64,000 bases of DNA from Duganella alba (GTDB taxonomy: Bacteria > Pseudomonadota > Gammaproteobacteria > Burkholderiales > Burkholderiaceae_D). The DNA lies in NCBI RefSeq assembly GCF_009674495.1, contig NZ_WKJN01000007.1, forward strand, positions 1 through 64,000, read 5' to 3'. The notes beneath the pieces are model-generated. The model had not been told where the DNA came from. It searched no databases and saw only the letters and a program-made list of their open reading frames with translations. Shown in pieces: positions 27,582 to 36,099 of this stretch. Position numbers and translations under genes: made by a program. Within the stretch, counting starts at the first letter, position 1, and every line of letters begins with the position of its first letter.

Positions 27582-29705
27582 CTAGCCAGTAGCATTCCAA
27601 GGCATCGGCCCTAATAGGGCTTCCACATCTGTACGGGCGTATAGCCTGATCTTTCCATCGCAAATACGGGTGGACTTGATTAGTCCCCTAGACTCCAAGT
27701 TCGGCAATGTGAAACGGCCGACTTTCCACATTCGCACGCAATCCGGTGCAAGAATGTAGCTCTCTTTCACGTTGCGTACTCGTCTAACCGCGTCATAGCG
27801 GACACATTCCCTAAGTCCCAGATCCAATGTCTTCACAAACCCTGTGGACACCCATCGCATTATGAATTGCACTTTTGTTTCATTTAACATCGATGCAGCA
27901 CGACTCAGCTCGACATATCCTTTTCTTGTCCATTTCCTCAAAAAAGCATCGAAAGAACTTCGTAGAATCCTTACTTCAATCGAACCGCTTTCTACCCTGC
28001 ACAGGTAACCGGAATTCACTAGCTTCTTAATTTTGTATAGCGTAATCGAGAGAATTTTTGCGGCATCAGACATGGAAATTGAGTCGTGTTGAAACCCACA
28101 ATCAATGACAGCAGATTCGCAAAGACGGGGGCTCTGCGAAATATCTTCTTGCGTATTTTTTTTGTGAAAATCAATATTTAGTAACTCGCTTCTACGCAAT
28201 ATGTAAACCTTTGTTCCATCCACATCCGGCCCACCTTCAGGCGAAATTCCTAAATTTCTTAGTCTCCGGGTAAAGTCTGCCGATGGCTTAAATCCATTTT
28301 CCTTCGCTAATCTAGTGGAACAAATATACCAATCATTAAACTTAACAACACTACTTTTCGCGACTAGCTTTGCTGGCGGATTGTGCGGATCAATAATGGT
28401 GGTAAGCCACCCCTTCGCGATCAAGTTTCTAGCAAGATATATTTCGATGTGCAAAACATCAGCAGTAGCTTTTATTGTCAAAAAATCTGCTCTTGCGATC
28501 TCATTACCACTCGTTAAAACAGGTTTCAAAGACGGCCCGAGCATACGCAACGAGCTTAGTCCAGAATATAAATCGTATCCGCCACAGTCTTTCGGCGATT
28601 TCATTAAGTGACTGGCAAAGTCCTTAAACGACATGATTGGTGGCCGTGTACGTCTTTTTATCGACTGAGGTACATCGTTTCGCCAAAATTTGCGTAGCAC
28701 TACATCGCAGCTATTCTGGCAAATACCCTCTAGTGGTGTATCCCTGCGCGATACTGATGAGTATTTAACAAATTTTAGAAAATCTGATGCACATAAAACG
28801 GACAAAATTTCTTCCGATACGCCCAGAACAATGCTTGCATCACGACTCGATAAAGTTCTGTAAACGGGAGCTGCAGAATTCTCTGCCATCGAAAATGCAA
28901 CGCTTTGGCGAAGTATCTTATGCGCTATATTCGACAACGAATTATCTCTCAAGAACGGCAACAATATGATTCGCGGATGTAGGATGTCGGCTTTAATTTT
29001 AATATGTATTTTCAACAAGTCCTCGAACTCGTTGCCACCATTGTGGAGTGCGACGAGTACATCATCCTGCCTGCCGGGGTCTTCCACGATTTCGAGCGCA
29101 TCCACAGCGGCTTTAAAAGAACGACTCATCGTATTTAGCCAGAGCTGATCTTCTCGCCAAACCTTAGTGCTAATGACGTTGGCAACGTGAATGTCGCCAT
29201 CAGCGCCGATTTCTCCTCTTAAATCATGTCCACATTCACATAGATGCGGCGCCCTTCTTTTCCAGCCAAGCGAGAGGTTGCACGCACTACATTTTTCTAC
29301 AAGAAGCATGCCATGCAATACGCAAGTTCGATATATTTTAAGCTCCCATATTGGGCGTAGGTAGGGAACGTCGCCTTCTGAGAGGCAAGCTGGGCAAACA
29401 GCTCCACCATGTGCTCGGAATGCCCATTCGGGTAAGCGACAGGTAGTTCTTAGAAAAGTTCGACATGTTGTTCCGCCAATTCGAACGCTTTGAAAAACGT
29501 CTCTATCAGGCAATGGAATGCCGAGAAGTAGAGCATAATCCTCAAATTTATAGCAGGAGCTAAGTGCGCTTCTTATATCTGGGGTAAGCGGACGACAAAC
29601 GCTAAGCATATGCCGAATTTCTTTCCATCCATTTATGGCGGCAGCCCGCAATAGAACACTCAAAGGAGATTCATCCGGCTGGAATATTGGTTTCGCAACT
29701 AACAT
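27582..29705 (-). CDS. tniQ: TniQ/TnsD-family target selection protein
   Basis: A 707-residue protein with the TniQ N-terminal zinc-binding region: CPAC (104-107), C128..H131, C139-C142 and CECGH (156-160), in the context GAVCPACLSEGDVPYLRPIW. The remaining 500 residues contain repeated helix-turn-helix-like units (MSDAAKILSITLYKIKKLVN; RAASMLNETKVQFIMRWV), as expected of a TnsD-like DNA-binding protein that chooses the insertion site. It is long for a TniQ and nearer TnsD in size, which supports sequence-specific targeting of an attachment site. It is the last gene of the tns operon and starts six bases after the tnsC stop. Whether it recognises the DUF427 gene end is inference. Confidence 0.88.
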   Translation of the reverse strand: MLVAKPIFQPDESPLSVLLRAAAINGWKEIRHMLSVCRPLTPDIRSALSSCYKFEDYALLLGIPLPDRDVFQSVRIGGTTCRTFLRTTCRLPEWAFRAHGGAVCPACLSEGDVPYLRPIWELKIYRTCVLHGMLLVEKCSACNLSLGWKRRAPHLCECGHDLRGEIGADGDIHVANVISTKVWREDQLWLNTMSRSFKAAVDALEIVEDPGRQDDVLVALHNGGNEFEDLLKIHIKIKADILHPRIILLPFLRDNSLSNIAHKILRQSVAFSMAENSAAPVYRTLSSRDASIVLGVSEEILSVLCASDFLKFVKYSSVSRRDTPLEGICQNSCDVVLRKFWRNDVPQSIKRRTRPPIMSFKDFASHLMKSPKDCGGYDLYSGLSSLRMLGPSLKPVLTSGNEIARADFLTIKATADVLHIEIYLARNLIAKGWLTTIIDPHNPPAKLVAKSSVVKFNDWYICSTRLAKENGFKPSADFTRRLRNLGISPEGGPDVDGTKVYILRRSELLNIDFHKKNTQEDISQSPRLCESAVIDCGFQHDSISMSDAAKILSITLYKIKKLVNSGYLCRVESGSIEVRILRSSFDAFLRKWTRKGYVELSRAASMLNETKVQFIMRWVSTGFVKTLDLGLRECVRYDAVRRVRNVKESYILAPDCVRMWKVGRFTLPNLESRGLIKSTRICDGKIRLYARTDVEALLGPMPWNATG

Positions 29706-29711
29706 AAATTC

Positions 29712-30692
29712 TCACATTTTTAATTTTGAATCGCGTAGCGCGTTTGACAGAGCTTCGTAGGTAACAACAAAGGGATTTCCATTAAATTTTGAAGCCGATT
29801 GCGTAATACCTTTTGCATACGCTTCCGCCAAGTCTCCAATAGTTAAATTTTTTCGACCCGCAGCCCATGCCAGCACGGCTGCTTCTTTTAGCAAACGCAT
29901 TACAAAGCGGGGATTACCGCTAGTTGCAGCCCAAACTCGTACTGAATTTGAGTGATCGGAAAAATCTAAAGTGGTCAAAAATCCTAAGCGCTCCTTAAAT
30001 TTTTCAACTATAGCTATCAAAAAACGTTCCAGCTCACCGCGCTCTTCTGAAGTCCCTATATTCAACGGATAGAGTCTAAAGCGACGCGCAAATCTTCCTG
30101 CTAGTTGGAGGTCTGAATTGACAAGCGCTTCGCAAGCAGGTGTCCCTACTAAACAAATCGTCACTCCTGTATTGTTAATCAGAGTCTTGATCCAATCGCA
30201 CACATTATTTGACCTGGCATCTCCGACCTTCGAATCGGCAAGAAGGTGCTGGAACTCGTCCAATAAAATGATCTTCGTTTCCGCTATCTTTAAAAGAACG
30301 ATCAACCGCTCTGTGAGCGAGCTTGCTGTTCCCGCACCTGGACGTGGGGCCCCAAGCCTCTTTAGTAGTTCTGCTGCCAGCGACTTGATAGAACTGGGGC
30401 TAGGAACTGAGGCATAAAATGCTGGTACTATGCTCACCTCAACAGATGCAGTTTTTTTAATACTCGGTGGATATCGGCGAAGGATCGCATTACAGATTGT
30501 TGTCTTTCCCATTCCACCTTCTCCAACTAAAACCGCGCCAGCAGGTTCTCGATTTGCTTCCGACCAAGCGATGCATTCATCTAGCCCCTCATGCGCCGCA
30601 CGTAGTTTGGAGTGATTCACGATAGTAGTATCAATCTGTGCAATGTGATGTGCCGCAGCTTGGTATGCTAATAGCCGACCTGTTTTGCTCAT
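29712..30692 (-). CDS. tnsC: TnsC/TniB-family AAA+ transposition regulator
   Basis: A protein of about 326 residues. It has Walker A GEGGMGKT (about 57-64), Walker B TKIILLDEFQHLL, a sensor region ICLVGTPACEALVNSDLQLA and an arginine-rich RFARRFRLYPL that is the TniB signature. It forms ATP-dependent filaments on DNA that link the target selector (TniQ) to the TnsAB transposase. The ATG at 30692 is preferred: the in-frame TTG at 30698 overlaps the tnsB stop and lies too close to the GAGGG motif. The order tnsA-tnsB-tnsC-tniQ is the usual one for Tn7-like elements. Confidence 0.9.
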   Translation of the reverse strand: MSKTGRLLAYQAAAHHIAQIDTTIVNHSKLRAAHEGLDECIAWSEANREPAGAVLVGEGGMGKTTICNAILRRYPPSIKKTASVEVSIVPAFYASVPSPSSIKSLAAELLKRLGAPRPGAGTASSLTERLIVLLKIAETKIILLDEFQHLLADSKVGDARSNNVCDWIKTLINNTGVTICLVGTPACEALVNSDLQLAGRFARRFRLYPLNIGTSEERGELERFLIAIVEKFKERLGFLTTLDFSDHSNSVRVWAATSGNPRFVMRLLKEAAVLAWAAGRKNLTIGDLAEAYAKGITQSASKFNGNPFVVTYEALSNALRDSKLKM

Positions 30693-30694
30693 GA

Positions 30695-32698
30695 TCAATC
30701 GCCCTCGGCTATTTCAAATGTATCGAGATCATCATGATCTCCGTGCATATTTTGTGTTGGCTCAACACTTAACTCTTCAGGCCCACGCGGAATCACTATC
30801 CCGATATGTTCACCACTAATACCTGTTCGGTCCTCATCAAATTTTCGTGATATATCATTATTTCTACTGTAACTAGCGGAGGCCTCTGCCTTGATCGAAC
30901 TCCTCAGCCGCGCAAGCTTCCGTGCAGCGCGCTGCGTCTTCATTCCCTGTATTTCGTTCCACATTTTCCAACGCGCTACCTCATAGGCAAAGTCGCCAAC
31001 TTCCTGACGATCTTTGACTGCCTGATCTCTGAGTTGAGCTCGTACTTGATCGTGTTCGAACTTAGTAAGAGACGAGGCATACTTCGCCTTTGTGCAGTCT
31101 GCTCGCACAATTTTTTCCGGTTCATCGGGGTGATAAACATAGACGAAGCTAAGGTCTAATTCGTCAGAAAGCACGACAACATCCTTTTTACCTTGAACTT
31201 CCCACGTCGCCAGGACATGCGATTTGTAGAAAAGATGATCCAGCAAAACACGTCCGTTATTAATTTTTCTTGGATAGGGAATTCTCGCAAACATGTCGAT
31301 CTCGGCAGCCGAAAAATGAATCGCAGGGCTTTCGGCTTGTCGGTCTCGCCAAGCCAAAAGTGGTGCACGTGAAGTAGCAGAGTGAATATTTTTGTGATAA
31401 ACCTCATTGACCCATTTGCGAAAGAGTTCGCGCAACTCGGTCAAAGTGCAGCACGCCATGCCCTGAGAATCATAATTCCCTCGCTGTCTAGGTGAAGAAA
31501 AAGTTGATCCCGGAATCATATGCACCAGTTGCTCATTCAATGTGCGAAAGAATCGTTCCAAATGAGCCTTATCGTCGGGCGAATATGACTTGGCTGGCGT
31601 GAAGTGCATAGGAATTTTTGAACAAAGGCTAAGTATGGCGTTGCTCACTAAATCGCGGCCGTTGTCAGGCGTCACTGCTTCCGGCACACCTCCTGGCCCG
31701 AGCTGCGGATCTCGACTGCACATGTCTTTTATCGCGGCTAATGCGGATGAACTGCAAAATGGCAGTAGACTGATATACCACCCAACAATCGTGCGCGTCT
31801 CGACGTCAAACAAGCAAACCAAATTAGCTCGACCCGCGGTCTCACGGCTCTGTTCATCAACGACAATGACATCCATATGATGGCCATCTATCATGACTGT
31901 CTGCATTGCCCTTGAGGTTTCGAAACCGATGCCCGCAGCACGAAATCGGGTATCAGCAATCCTCTTGCCGTGTCGCTTTAGAGTCTTCACATACGGGTCT
32001 ACAGAGGCGAGTCTCCTGTAAATAGTTCTTTTTGATGGAATTTTTTCTCCGTTTGATAACAAACCTCCCTCTAGTATCAATCCAACGAGATTGCAATATG
32101 TTTGCACCCCGGATGGGCGATTGTCTGTAAGGTGCATTTCAAGAGCACGAGAAATAGCGGTCTCGACCTCGATGGAAAATCCCGTGGCCCGCCGAATATT
32201 TTTACTTGACCTAGGTGCCAACGCCATTGGACTGCCGCCCGAATTGACGTATCGCTTCACCCACCGAGCTAAGGTCGACACCCCAGGAGCGTCCTCAACG
32301 ATACCGCCAGCATGATGTGCTCTCGCGACGTGTTTCTCATATGTTTGCTGAATAGCATGAAGTAGATTCCTTCGAGAAAGTGGAGCTCTTGGTGCCGCAA
32401 GTGTCCGCCTCACGTAGTCATAGCGCCTTAACATTTCAGCTTGCGCAGTATCAGAGAGTATGCGAGAGCTAGGTGCATTAACTGCTGTAGATGAACCATT
32501 CTTGCCAACTGCCAAGAAGCCAATCGAGTTCTCGTCGACCATCTTCCAAAACACCGCAAGTGGGACGCGATATTGATTTCCCCCATGACACGACGAGTAC
32601 CGAATTGTCGCGGCATCGACAAACGAAATTTCGAATTCTGAGTTCATCAATGAAAATCGGGTACCCGCAACCAGTGCGTGCGGAGCAAAGCTATTCAT
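30695..32698 (-). CDS. tnsB: TnsB/TniA-family DDE transposase
   Basis: A 667-residue DDE/RNase-H-fold transposase. Catalytic residues are likely D271 (TVMIDGHHMDV), D345 (AVTPDNGRDL) and E381 (DDKAHLERFF), all conserved in context. N-terminal DNA-binding helices lie at about 85-250 (STLARWVKRYVNSGG; SKRTIYRRLASVDPY). A C-terminal basic tail (ARKLARLRSSIKAEA) would contact TnsC. It recognises the terminal repeats, cuts the 3' strands and joins them to the target. The start overlaps the tnsA stop and its stop lies just before the tnsC start, so the set is translated in a coupled way. Confidence 0.92.
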   Translation of the reverse strand: MNSFAPHALVAGTRFSLMNSEFEISFVDAATIRYSSCHGGNQYRVPLAVFWKMVDENSIGFLAVGKNGSSTAVNAPSSRILSDTAQAEMLRRYDYVRRTLAAPRAPLSRRNLLHAIQQTYEKHVARAHHAGGIVEDAPGVSTLARWVKRYVNSGGSPMALAPRSSKNIRRATGFSIEVETAISRALEMHLTDNRPSGVQTYCNLVGLILEGGLLSNGEKIPSKRTIYRRLASVDPYVKTLKRHGKRIADTRFRAAGIGFETSRAMQTVMIDGHHMDVIVVDEQSRETAGRANLVCLFDVETRTIVGWYISLLPFCSSSALAAIKDMCSRDPQLGPGGVPEAVTPDNGRDLVSNAILSLCSKIPMHFTPAKSYSPDDKAHLERFFRTLNEQLVHMIPGSTFSSPRQRGNYDSQGMACCTLTELRELFRKWVNEVYHKNIHSATSRAPLLAWRDRQAESPAIHFSAAEIDMFARIPYPRKINNGRVLLDHLFYKSHVLATWEVQGKKDVVVLSDELDLSFVYVYHPDEPEKIVRADCTKAKYASSLTKFEHDQVRAQLRDQAVKDRQEVGDFAYEVARWKMWNEIQGMKTQRAARKLARLRSSIKAEASASYSRNNDISRKFDEDRTGISGEHIGIVIPRGPEELSVEPTQNMHGDHDDLDTFEIAEGD

Positions 32699-33456
32699 GC
32701 TGGCACCTCGACCAGCGACTGGGAGCGAATGGGATGAGCCAATTCGCAGCTCAGTACTCCAGAAAACAATGCATTTTCCAGCAAAAATGATGGCATACCT
32801 ACACGCCGTAATTCCTCACGTATCCGGCAAACGGTTCTTTCCCCCGGCAGTATAGCCAGCACCAATTTCCGCAAAAGGTCCAGCTGCAACTCGGAAACAG
32901 TGAGACGTCCACCTCGATCGTATAGCATCACAATGTTTTGCTCGACGTGCGACTGCGGAAGATTTTTCTCTGTAATCACGCGATATGCCAGCCCATCGGC
33001 CAACAGGAATTCCAATGCGAATTGCAGCTTTAGTCTTAGTGCCTCATTCCCAAGCCTCACGTCCAACTTCACTTCGTGCACCTCAAATTTTCCATCAACA
33101 AATTCAATAAGGAAGTCAGGAACCAGATACTTTCCGGCGCGAGGTATCTTGATCGCTTGAGTACGATATCTTTTGACTGTTCTATCTGCTTCAAGCTGAT
33201 AGCAATGTCGGAGTTCAAGACGGGATTCCACAGGAATGAATCCTCCGCATTTCTTGCTATAAAACAGTGAAGACCGTGAACCGTGCTTGCCCAATTTGAT
33301 GCGACGCACCCCATGGAATACGTGATCCAACTGTGGCCGCTTGTCAAATGCGGAAAAAATTTGCTCAAGTATTGAACTTGTATTTTCCTGCTTAGTGGAA
33401 ACGGCTCCTTGGCCGAGCTCCATGAATTGATTGTTTAGTTGTTTCTGCAACTTCAT
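32695..33456 (-). CDS. tnsA: TnsA-family endonuclease of the Tn7-like transposase
   Basis: A 253-residue protein with the TnsA PD-(D/E)XK nuclease fold. ESRLELRHCYQLE contributes the first acidic residues (about E77-E81), VPDFLIEF contributes D114, and VHEVKLD supplies the E-x-K pair (E128, K130). A C-terminal winged-helix part follows (about 165-253; LTVSELQLDLLRKLVLAILP). TnsA cuts the 5' strands, giving full excision and cut-and-paste movement rather than cointegrate formation. It is the first gene of the tns operon, with AAGGA before the ATG and an upstream pair of overlapping dyads. Confidence 0.88.
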   Translation of the reverse strand: MKLQKQLNNQFMELGQGAVSTKQENTSSILEQIFSAFDKRPQLDHVFHGVRRIKLGKHGSRSSLFYSKKCGGFIPVESRLELRHCYQLEADRTVKRYRTQAIKIPRAGKYLVPDFLIEFVDGKFEVHEVKLDVRLGNEALRLKLQFALEFLLADGLAYRVITEKNLPQSHVEQNIVMLYDRGGRLTVSELQLDLLRKLVLAILPGERTVCRIREELRRVGMPSFLLENALFSGVLSCELAHPIRSQSLVEVPA

Positions 33457-33564
33457 AGTTTTCCTTTTTCCCCCAGTAACTATCGAGCGATACCATCCCG
33501 AGTAAGACTCGCGTGGGATGATTTTTAGTGCACATTAATTACAAAACTTGCGGACGAGCCAACC

Positions 33565-33594
33565 CCTTCGTAGTGACCTACGAAGGTCACTACG
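33565..33594. promoter_or_regulatory. Two overlapping, mutually exclusive dyads upstream of tnsA
   Basis: CCTTCGTAG (33565-33573) pairs with CTACGAAGG (33578-33586) around a TGAC loop. Alternatively CGTAGTGACCT (33569-33579) pairs perfectly with AGGTCACTACG (33584-33594) around ACGA. Both are perfect and share bases. They lie about 110 bases before the tnsA start, in the 309-base gap between the XRE gene and tnsA (33457-33765), which otherwise shows nothing recognisable. An operator for a dimeric regulator, possibly the XRE protein encoded just upstream, is likely. There is no T-run to make it a terminator. Confidence 0.6.
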
Positions 33595-33765
33595 TTAATG
33601 CTGCTGTTTTCTCAACCGGAAGAAAGACTTGACGGTGCAGGCTACAAGGGAGAAACTTGAAGTTCGATGTGCTTCAAAGCTCCTCTCGCCAGAGGAGTGC
33701 TTCACCAAGAGCGCTGCGGGCCTATCGGTTTGTGGCGCTTTTTCTTTACATGGTGCCTCCTTTTG

Positions 33766-34149
33766 TCATTTGGCAGAGTTACCAATCGCTCCGGCATTGA
33801 TAGCATCAACTGCTAATTCCAGAAAGGCCAGTTGCGGATCGTTAAGCTGCGGCAAACTAGACACTAGTTTTCTCACCAACAGACGACCACGTTCCGTCGA
33901 TGACGGCGGAAGGCGTACTGCATTTTGGGAAGCTTTAGACGCGCTGAATAGTTCGGCAGCCTCGTCAGCTGGAAGCTGAAGCGCATGCACAACGGATTCG
34001 AGGAAGTTGTGATTTGAGGGAGATTTCAAACCACTCTCTATCCTATTCACATAAGAAGGGTGAACGCCGAGCTGAAAAGCCAACTGCTTCTGACTGAGCC
34101 TTCTCGCAGTTCGTACTCGATGAATAAATCGTCCAAACGGCGTAGTCAT
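33766..34149 (-). CDS. XRE-family transcriptional regulator
   Basis: A 127-residue protein with an N-terminal Cro/CI helix-turn-helix (FGRFIHRVRTARRLSQKQLA then LGVHPSYVNRIESGLKSP) and a C-terminal helical part (about 80-127) of unknown function. The ATG at 34149 is chosen because it starts right before the HTH domain; an upstream in-frame ATG at 34212 would add a hydrophobic stretch with no family counterpart. It sits upstream of tnsA on the same strand, so it is a candidate regulator of transposition and perhaps also of the divergent dnd operon, whose promoter has its own dyad. Confidence 0.82.
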   Translation of the reverse strand: MTTPFGRFIHRVRTARRLSQKQLAFQLGVHPSYVNRIESGLKSPSNHNFLESVVHALQLPADEAAELFSASKASQNAVRLPPSSTERGRLLVRKLVSSLPQLNDPQLAFLELAVDAINAGAIGNSAK

Positions 34150-34648
34150 GACAGAGCGATTGTTGTTAAATATCGCAACTGTAAATTGACCAACAGAAAA
34201 TATCCAGCACAATAATTCGTTCTAAGATATGCCAAGCTATATTTTATTTTCGTTAAAAATAGAAATTGGAGAGAAAACGAAGAAATTTAATTTTATATTC
34301 TTACGGTGCGATAACTATATTTCAAAAAAACAAATCAAACTCACAGGGAAAATGATCTATTACTACAAAGTTAGGAAAAGTAAAATAGAGTAAAAAGCCA
34401 TTTTTATCAGTCTTTATCTTGTTGTCTATTCACAACAGCAATCTATAATCTTACGTGTCCAATGTTGGTCAACAACTTGGTTTGGTATTCTCTTTGCAGG
34501 AGCTGTCGAGAAGCTGCTCAGGCCAGCGATGATCGAGAATTCCGCTCAGCCGCACAGACGACAGGCGTCTCATATGCCCATCGCTTCGAGGCTAGTAAGC
34601 TTCGACACATTTCTTATCTTGTGGTCACGGATCTCTATTCGGAAATGC

Positions 34649-34915
34649 CTATTGATTATCAAAGTGGCTGCCAAGCAGACGTGTTTTTCCTGTACCGGAC
34701 GACCCATATACTATGCAAGCTGTGTAACTCCGACTGTCTTCGCCGTCCTGAGATGTCACGTAGACTTTCGCAAGATGCTGCTTGTCCGCTGAGACTAATG
34801 CAATCGGATCGCCGACAGTTGCCTTCCCGCACAGTTTCTTAAGCGATGCATTTGATGTTGGTGTAGCAACTTCCGCGTATAGAGTTACCTTGATGAGTAC
34901 ATTGGTTGCGCGCAA
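34649..34915 (-). pseudogene. Possible remnant of a P-loop ATPase gene
   Basis: An 88-codon minus-strand frame contains CIVYGSSGTGKTRLLGSH, a good Walker A motif, but ends 14 codons after the motif begins. There is no ATG: the only usable start is TTG. The rest of an ATPase is missing and I found no continuation in the other frames, so a decayed 5' fragment is the best reading. The Walker-like match could also be chance, since the match is short. Confidence 0.3.
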
Positions 34916-34933
34916 TCAGCACATAACCCATAC

Positions 34934-34965
34934 GTTTGTTTATCTGTAGACAAACATGGTAAAAT
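34934..34965 (+). promoter_or_regulatory. Putative dndB promoter with overlapping inverted repeat
   Basis: TTGTTT (34936-34941) and TAAAAT (34960-34965) are spaced 18 bases apart and would start transcription only a few bases before the dndB ATG at 34975. The promoter is overlapped by GTTTGT (34934-34939) and its complement ACAAAC (34950-34955), a likely operator. No ribosome-binding site precedes the ATG, consistent with a leaderless mRNA. Confidence 0.5.
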
Positions 34966-34974
34966 GCGTCGATT

Positions 34975-36099
34975 ATGGCAGACAACTTCTCATACCTCTT
35001 CCCCGCAATCAGGGGTATTCAAGCTGGACGCGAATATTACGTTTCGATGTGCCCTCTCCGCCTACTGTCAAAGATCTTTGTCTTTGACGATGAGGAGCTC
35101 GTGCCGGAACTTCGCGCTCAGAGAACGTTGAATCGATCCCGAATTCCAGAAATGTCACGTTACATCGTCAACAACAAAGACGACTACACATTTTCCGCCA
35201 TCACTGCGTCGATCGACGGTCAGGTTCAATTCGATGCTCAAGGCGAGCATAATGTGACCACTTTGCGAATGGGCACTTTGAAAGTGTCGATGGATGCAAA
35301 ATTTGTGGTGAATGATGGACAGCATCGACAAGCCGCCATCAAGGGAGCACTGCAAATAGCTCCGGAACTTGGTGAGGAGACGATCGCCGTAGTATTTTTT
35401 ATAGACCGAGGCCTAGAGCGATCGCAGCAGATGTTTGCCGATTTGAATCGCTATGCTGTAAGACCGTCCGCTTCAATTGGAGTGCTGTACGAGCATCGGA
35501 ATGCTGCAGCCAACGTAGCCAAGCACTTGAGCCTCACATCCAAGGTTTTTCAGAACTTGATCGAAACCGAGCGGTCTTCGCTTTCCCCTCGCTCGCGCAA
35601 ATTGTTCACGCTAAGTGCTCTGTATTTTTCAATCTTAGAAATGCTCACCGAAAAAGAGCTTGAGGATTTTTCAAGCGCGACAAAGAAGTGTCATGCCTTT
35701 TGGGAAGAAGTCGGCAAGCAAATTCCTGAGTGGAACCAAGTTCGAATTTCTGCCATCACATCCGGCGATGTTCGAAGAGACTTTATCCACTCCCACGCGA
35801 TAGTCCTCCAGGCTCTTGGTAGAGTTGGAAAAGCAATTTACGATTTACCAGCACCGAATCTATCGCGGACGCTTGCGAAGCTCAAAAACATCGACTGGTC
35901 ACGTCAAAATGCGTCGACGTGGGAAGGGCGAGCGATGGTTGGGGGAGCAATGGCCAAGTCCGCGCAAAACGTCACGCTAACTGCAATCGAAATCAAAAAG
36001 GCTTTGGGACTTAAGCTGTCTTCGGACGAACAGGCTGCAGAGGATGCGTTGCAAGCTGCTCGAGTGCCCACTAATAAGCAAAGAAAATCAGACAAATGA
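34975..36099 (+). CDS. dndB: DndB, regulator of DNA phosphorothioation
   Basis: A 374-residue protein of the DndB/DGQHR family. The N-terminus FPAIRGIQAGREYYVSMCPL and ELRAQRTLNRSRIPEM are typical of DndB, and the diagnostic motif DGQHRQAAI is at 114-122. DndB represses or tunes the dnd operon and affects how often DNA is modified. It is not needed for chemistry. It opens the four-gene plus-strand operon dndB-C-D-E; its TGA overlaps the dndC ATG. The start matches the conserved family N-terminus, although no ribosome-binding site is visible. Confidence 0.93.
   Translation: MADNFSYLFPAIRGIQAGREYYVSMCPLRLLSKIFVFDDEELVPELRAQRTLNRSRIPEMSRYIVNNKDDYTFSAITASIDGQVQFDAQGEHNVTTLRMGTLKVSMDAKFVVNDGQHRQAAIKGALQIAPELGEETIAVVFFIDRGLERSQQMFADLNRYAVRPSASIGVLYEHRNAAANVAKHLSLTSKVFQNLIETERSSLSPRSRKLFTLSALYFSILEMLTEKELEDFSSATKKCHAFWEEVGKQIPEWNQVRISAITSGDVRRDFIHSHAIVLQALGRVGKAIYDLPAPNLSRTLAKLKNIDWSRQNASTWEGRAMVGGAMAKSAQNVTLTAIEIKKALGLKLSSDEQAAEDALQAARVPTNKQRKSDK

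Larger units (their letters stand above)
34150..34974. other. Long AT-rich region between the XRE gene and dndB
   Basis: No intact gene is convincing in these 825 bases. The part from about 34220 to 34450 is very AT-rich and probably holds the promoter of the XRE gene. A short minus-strand frame with a Walker A motif (34649-34915) and the dndB promoter dyad (34934-34965) are listed separately. Confidence 0.5.

Noticed and set aside
33629-33979. 116-codon plus-strand frame overlapping the XRE gene
   Set aside because: Antisense to a gene with a clear helix-turn-helix; composition looks random.
34462-34842. 126-codon plus-strand frame before dndB
   Set aside because: No ribosome-binding site, no motif, Cys/Arg-rich random-looking composition.
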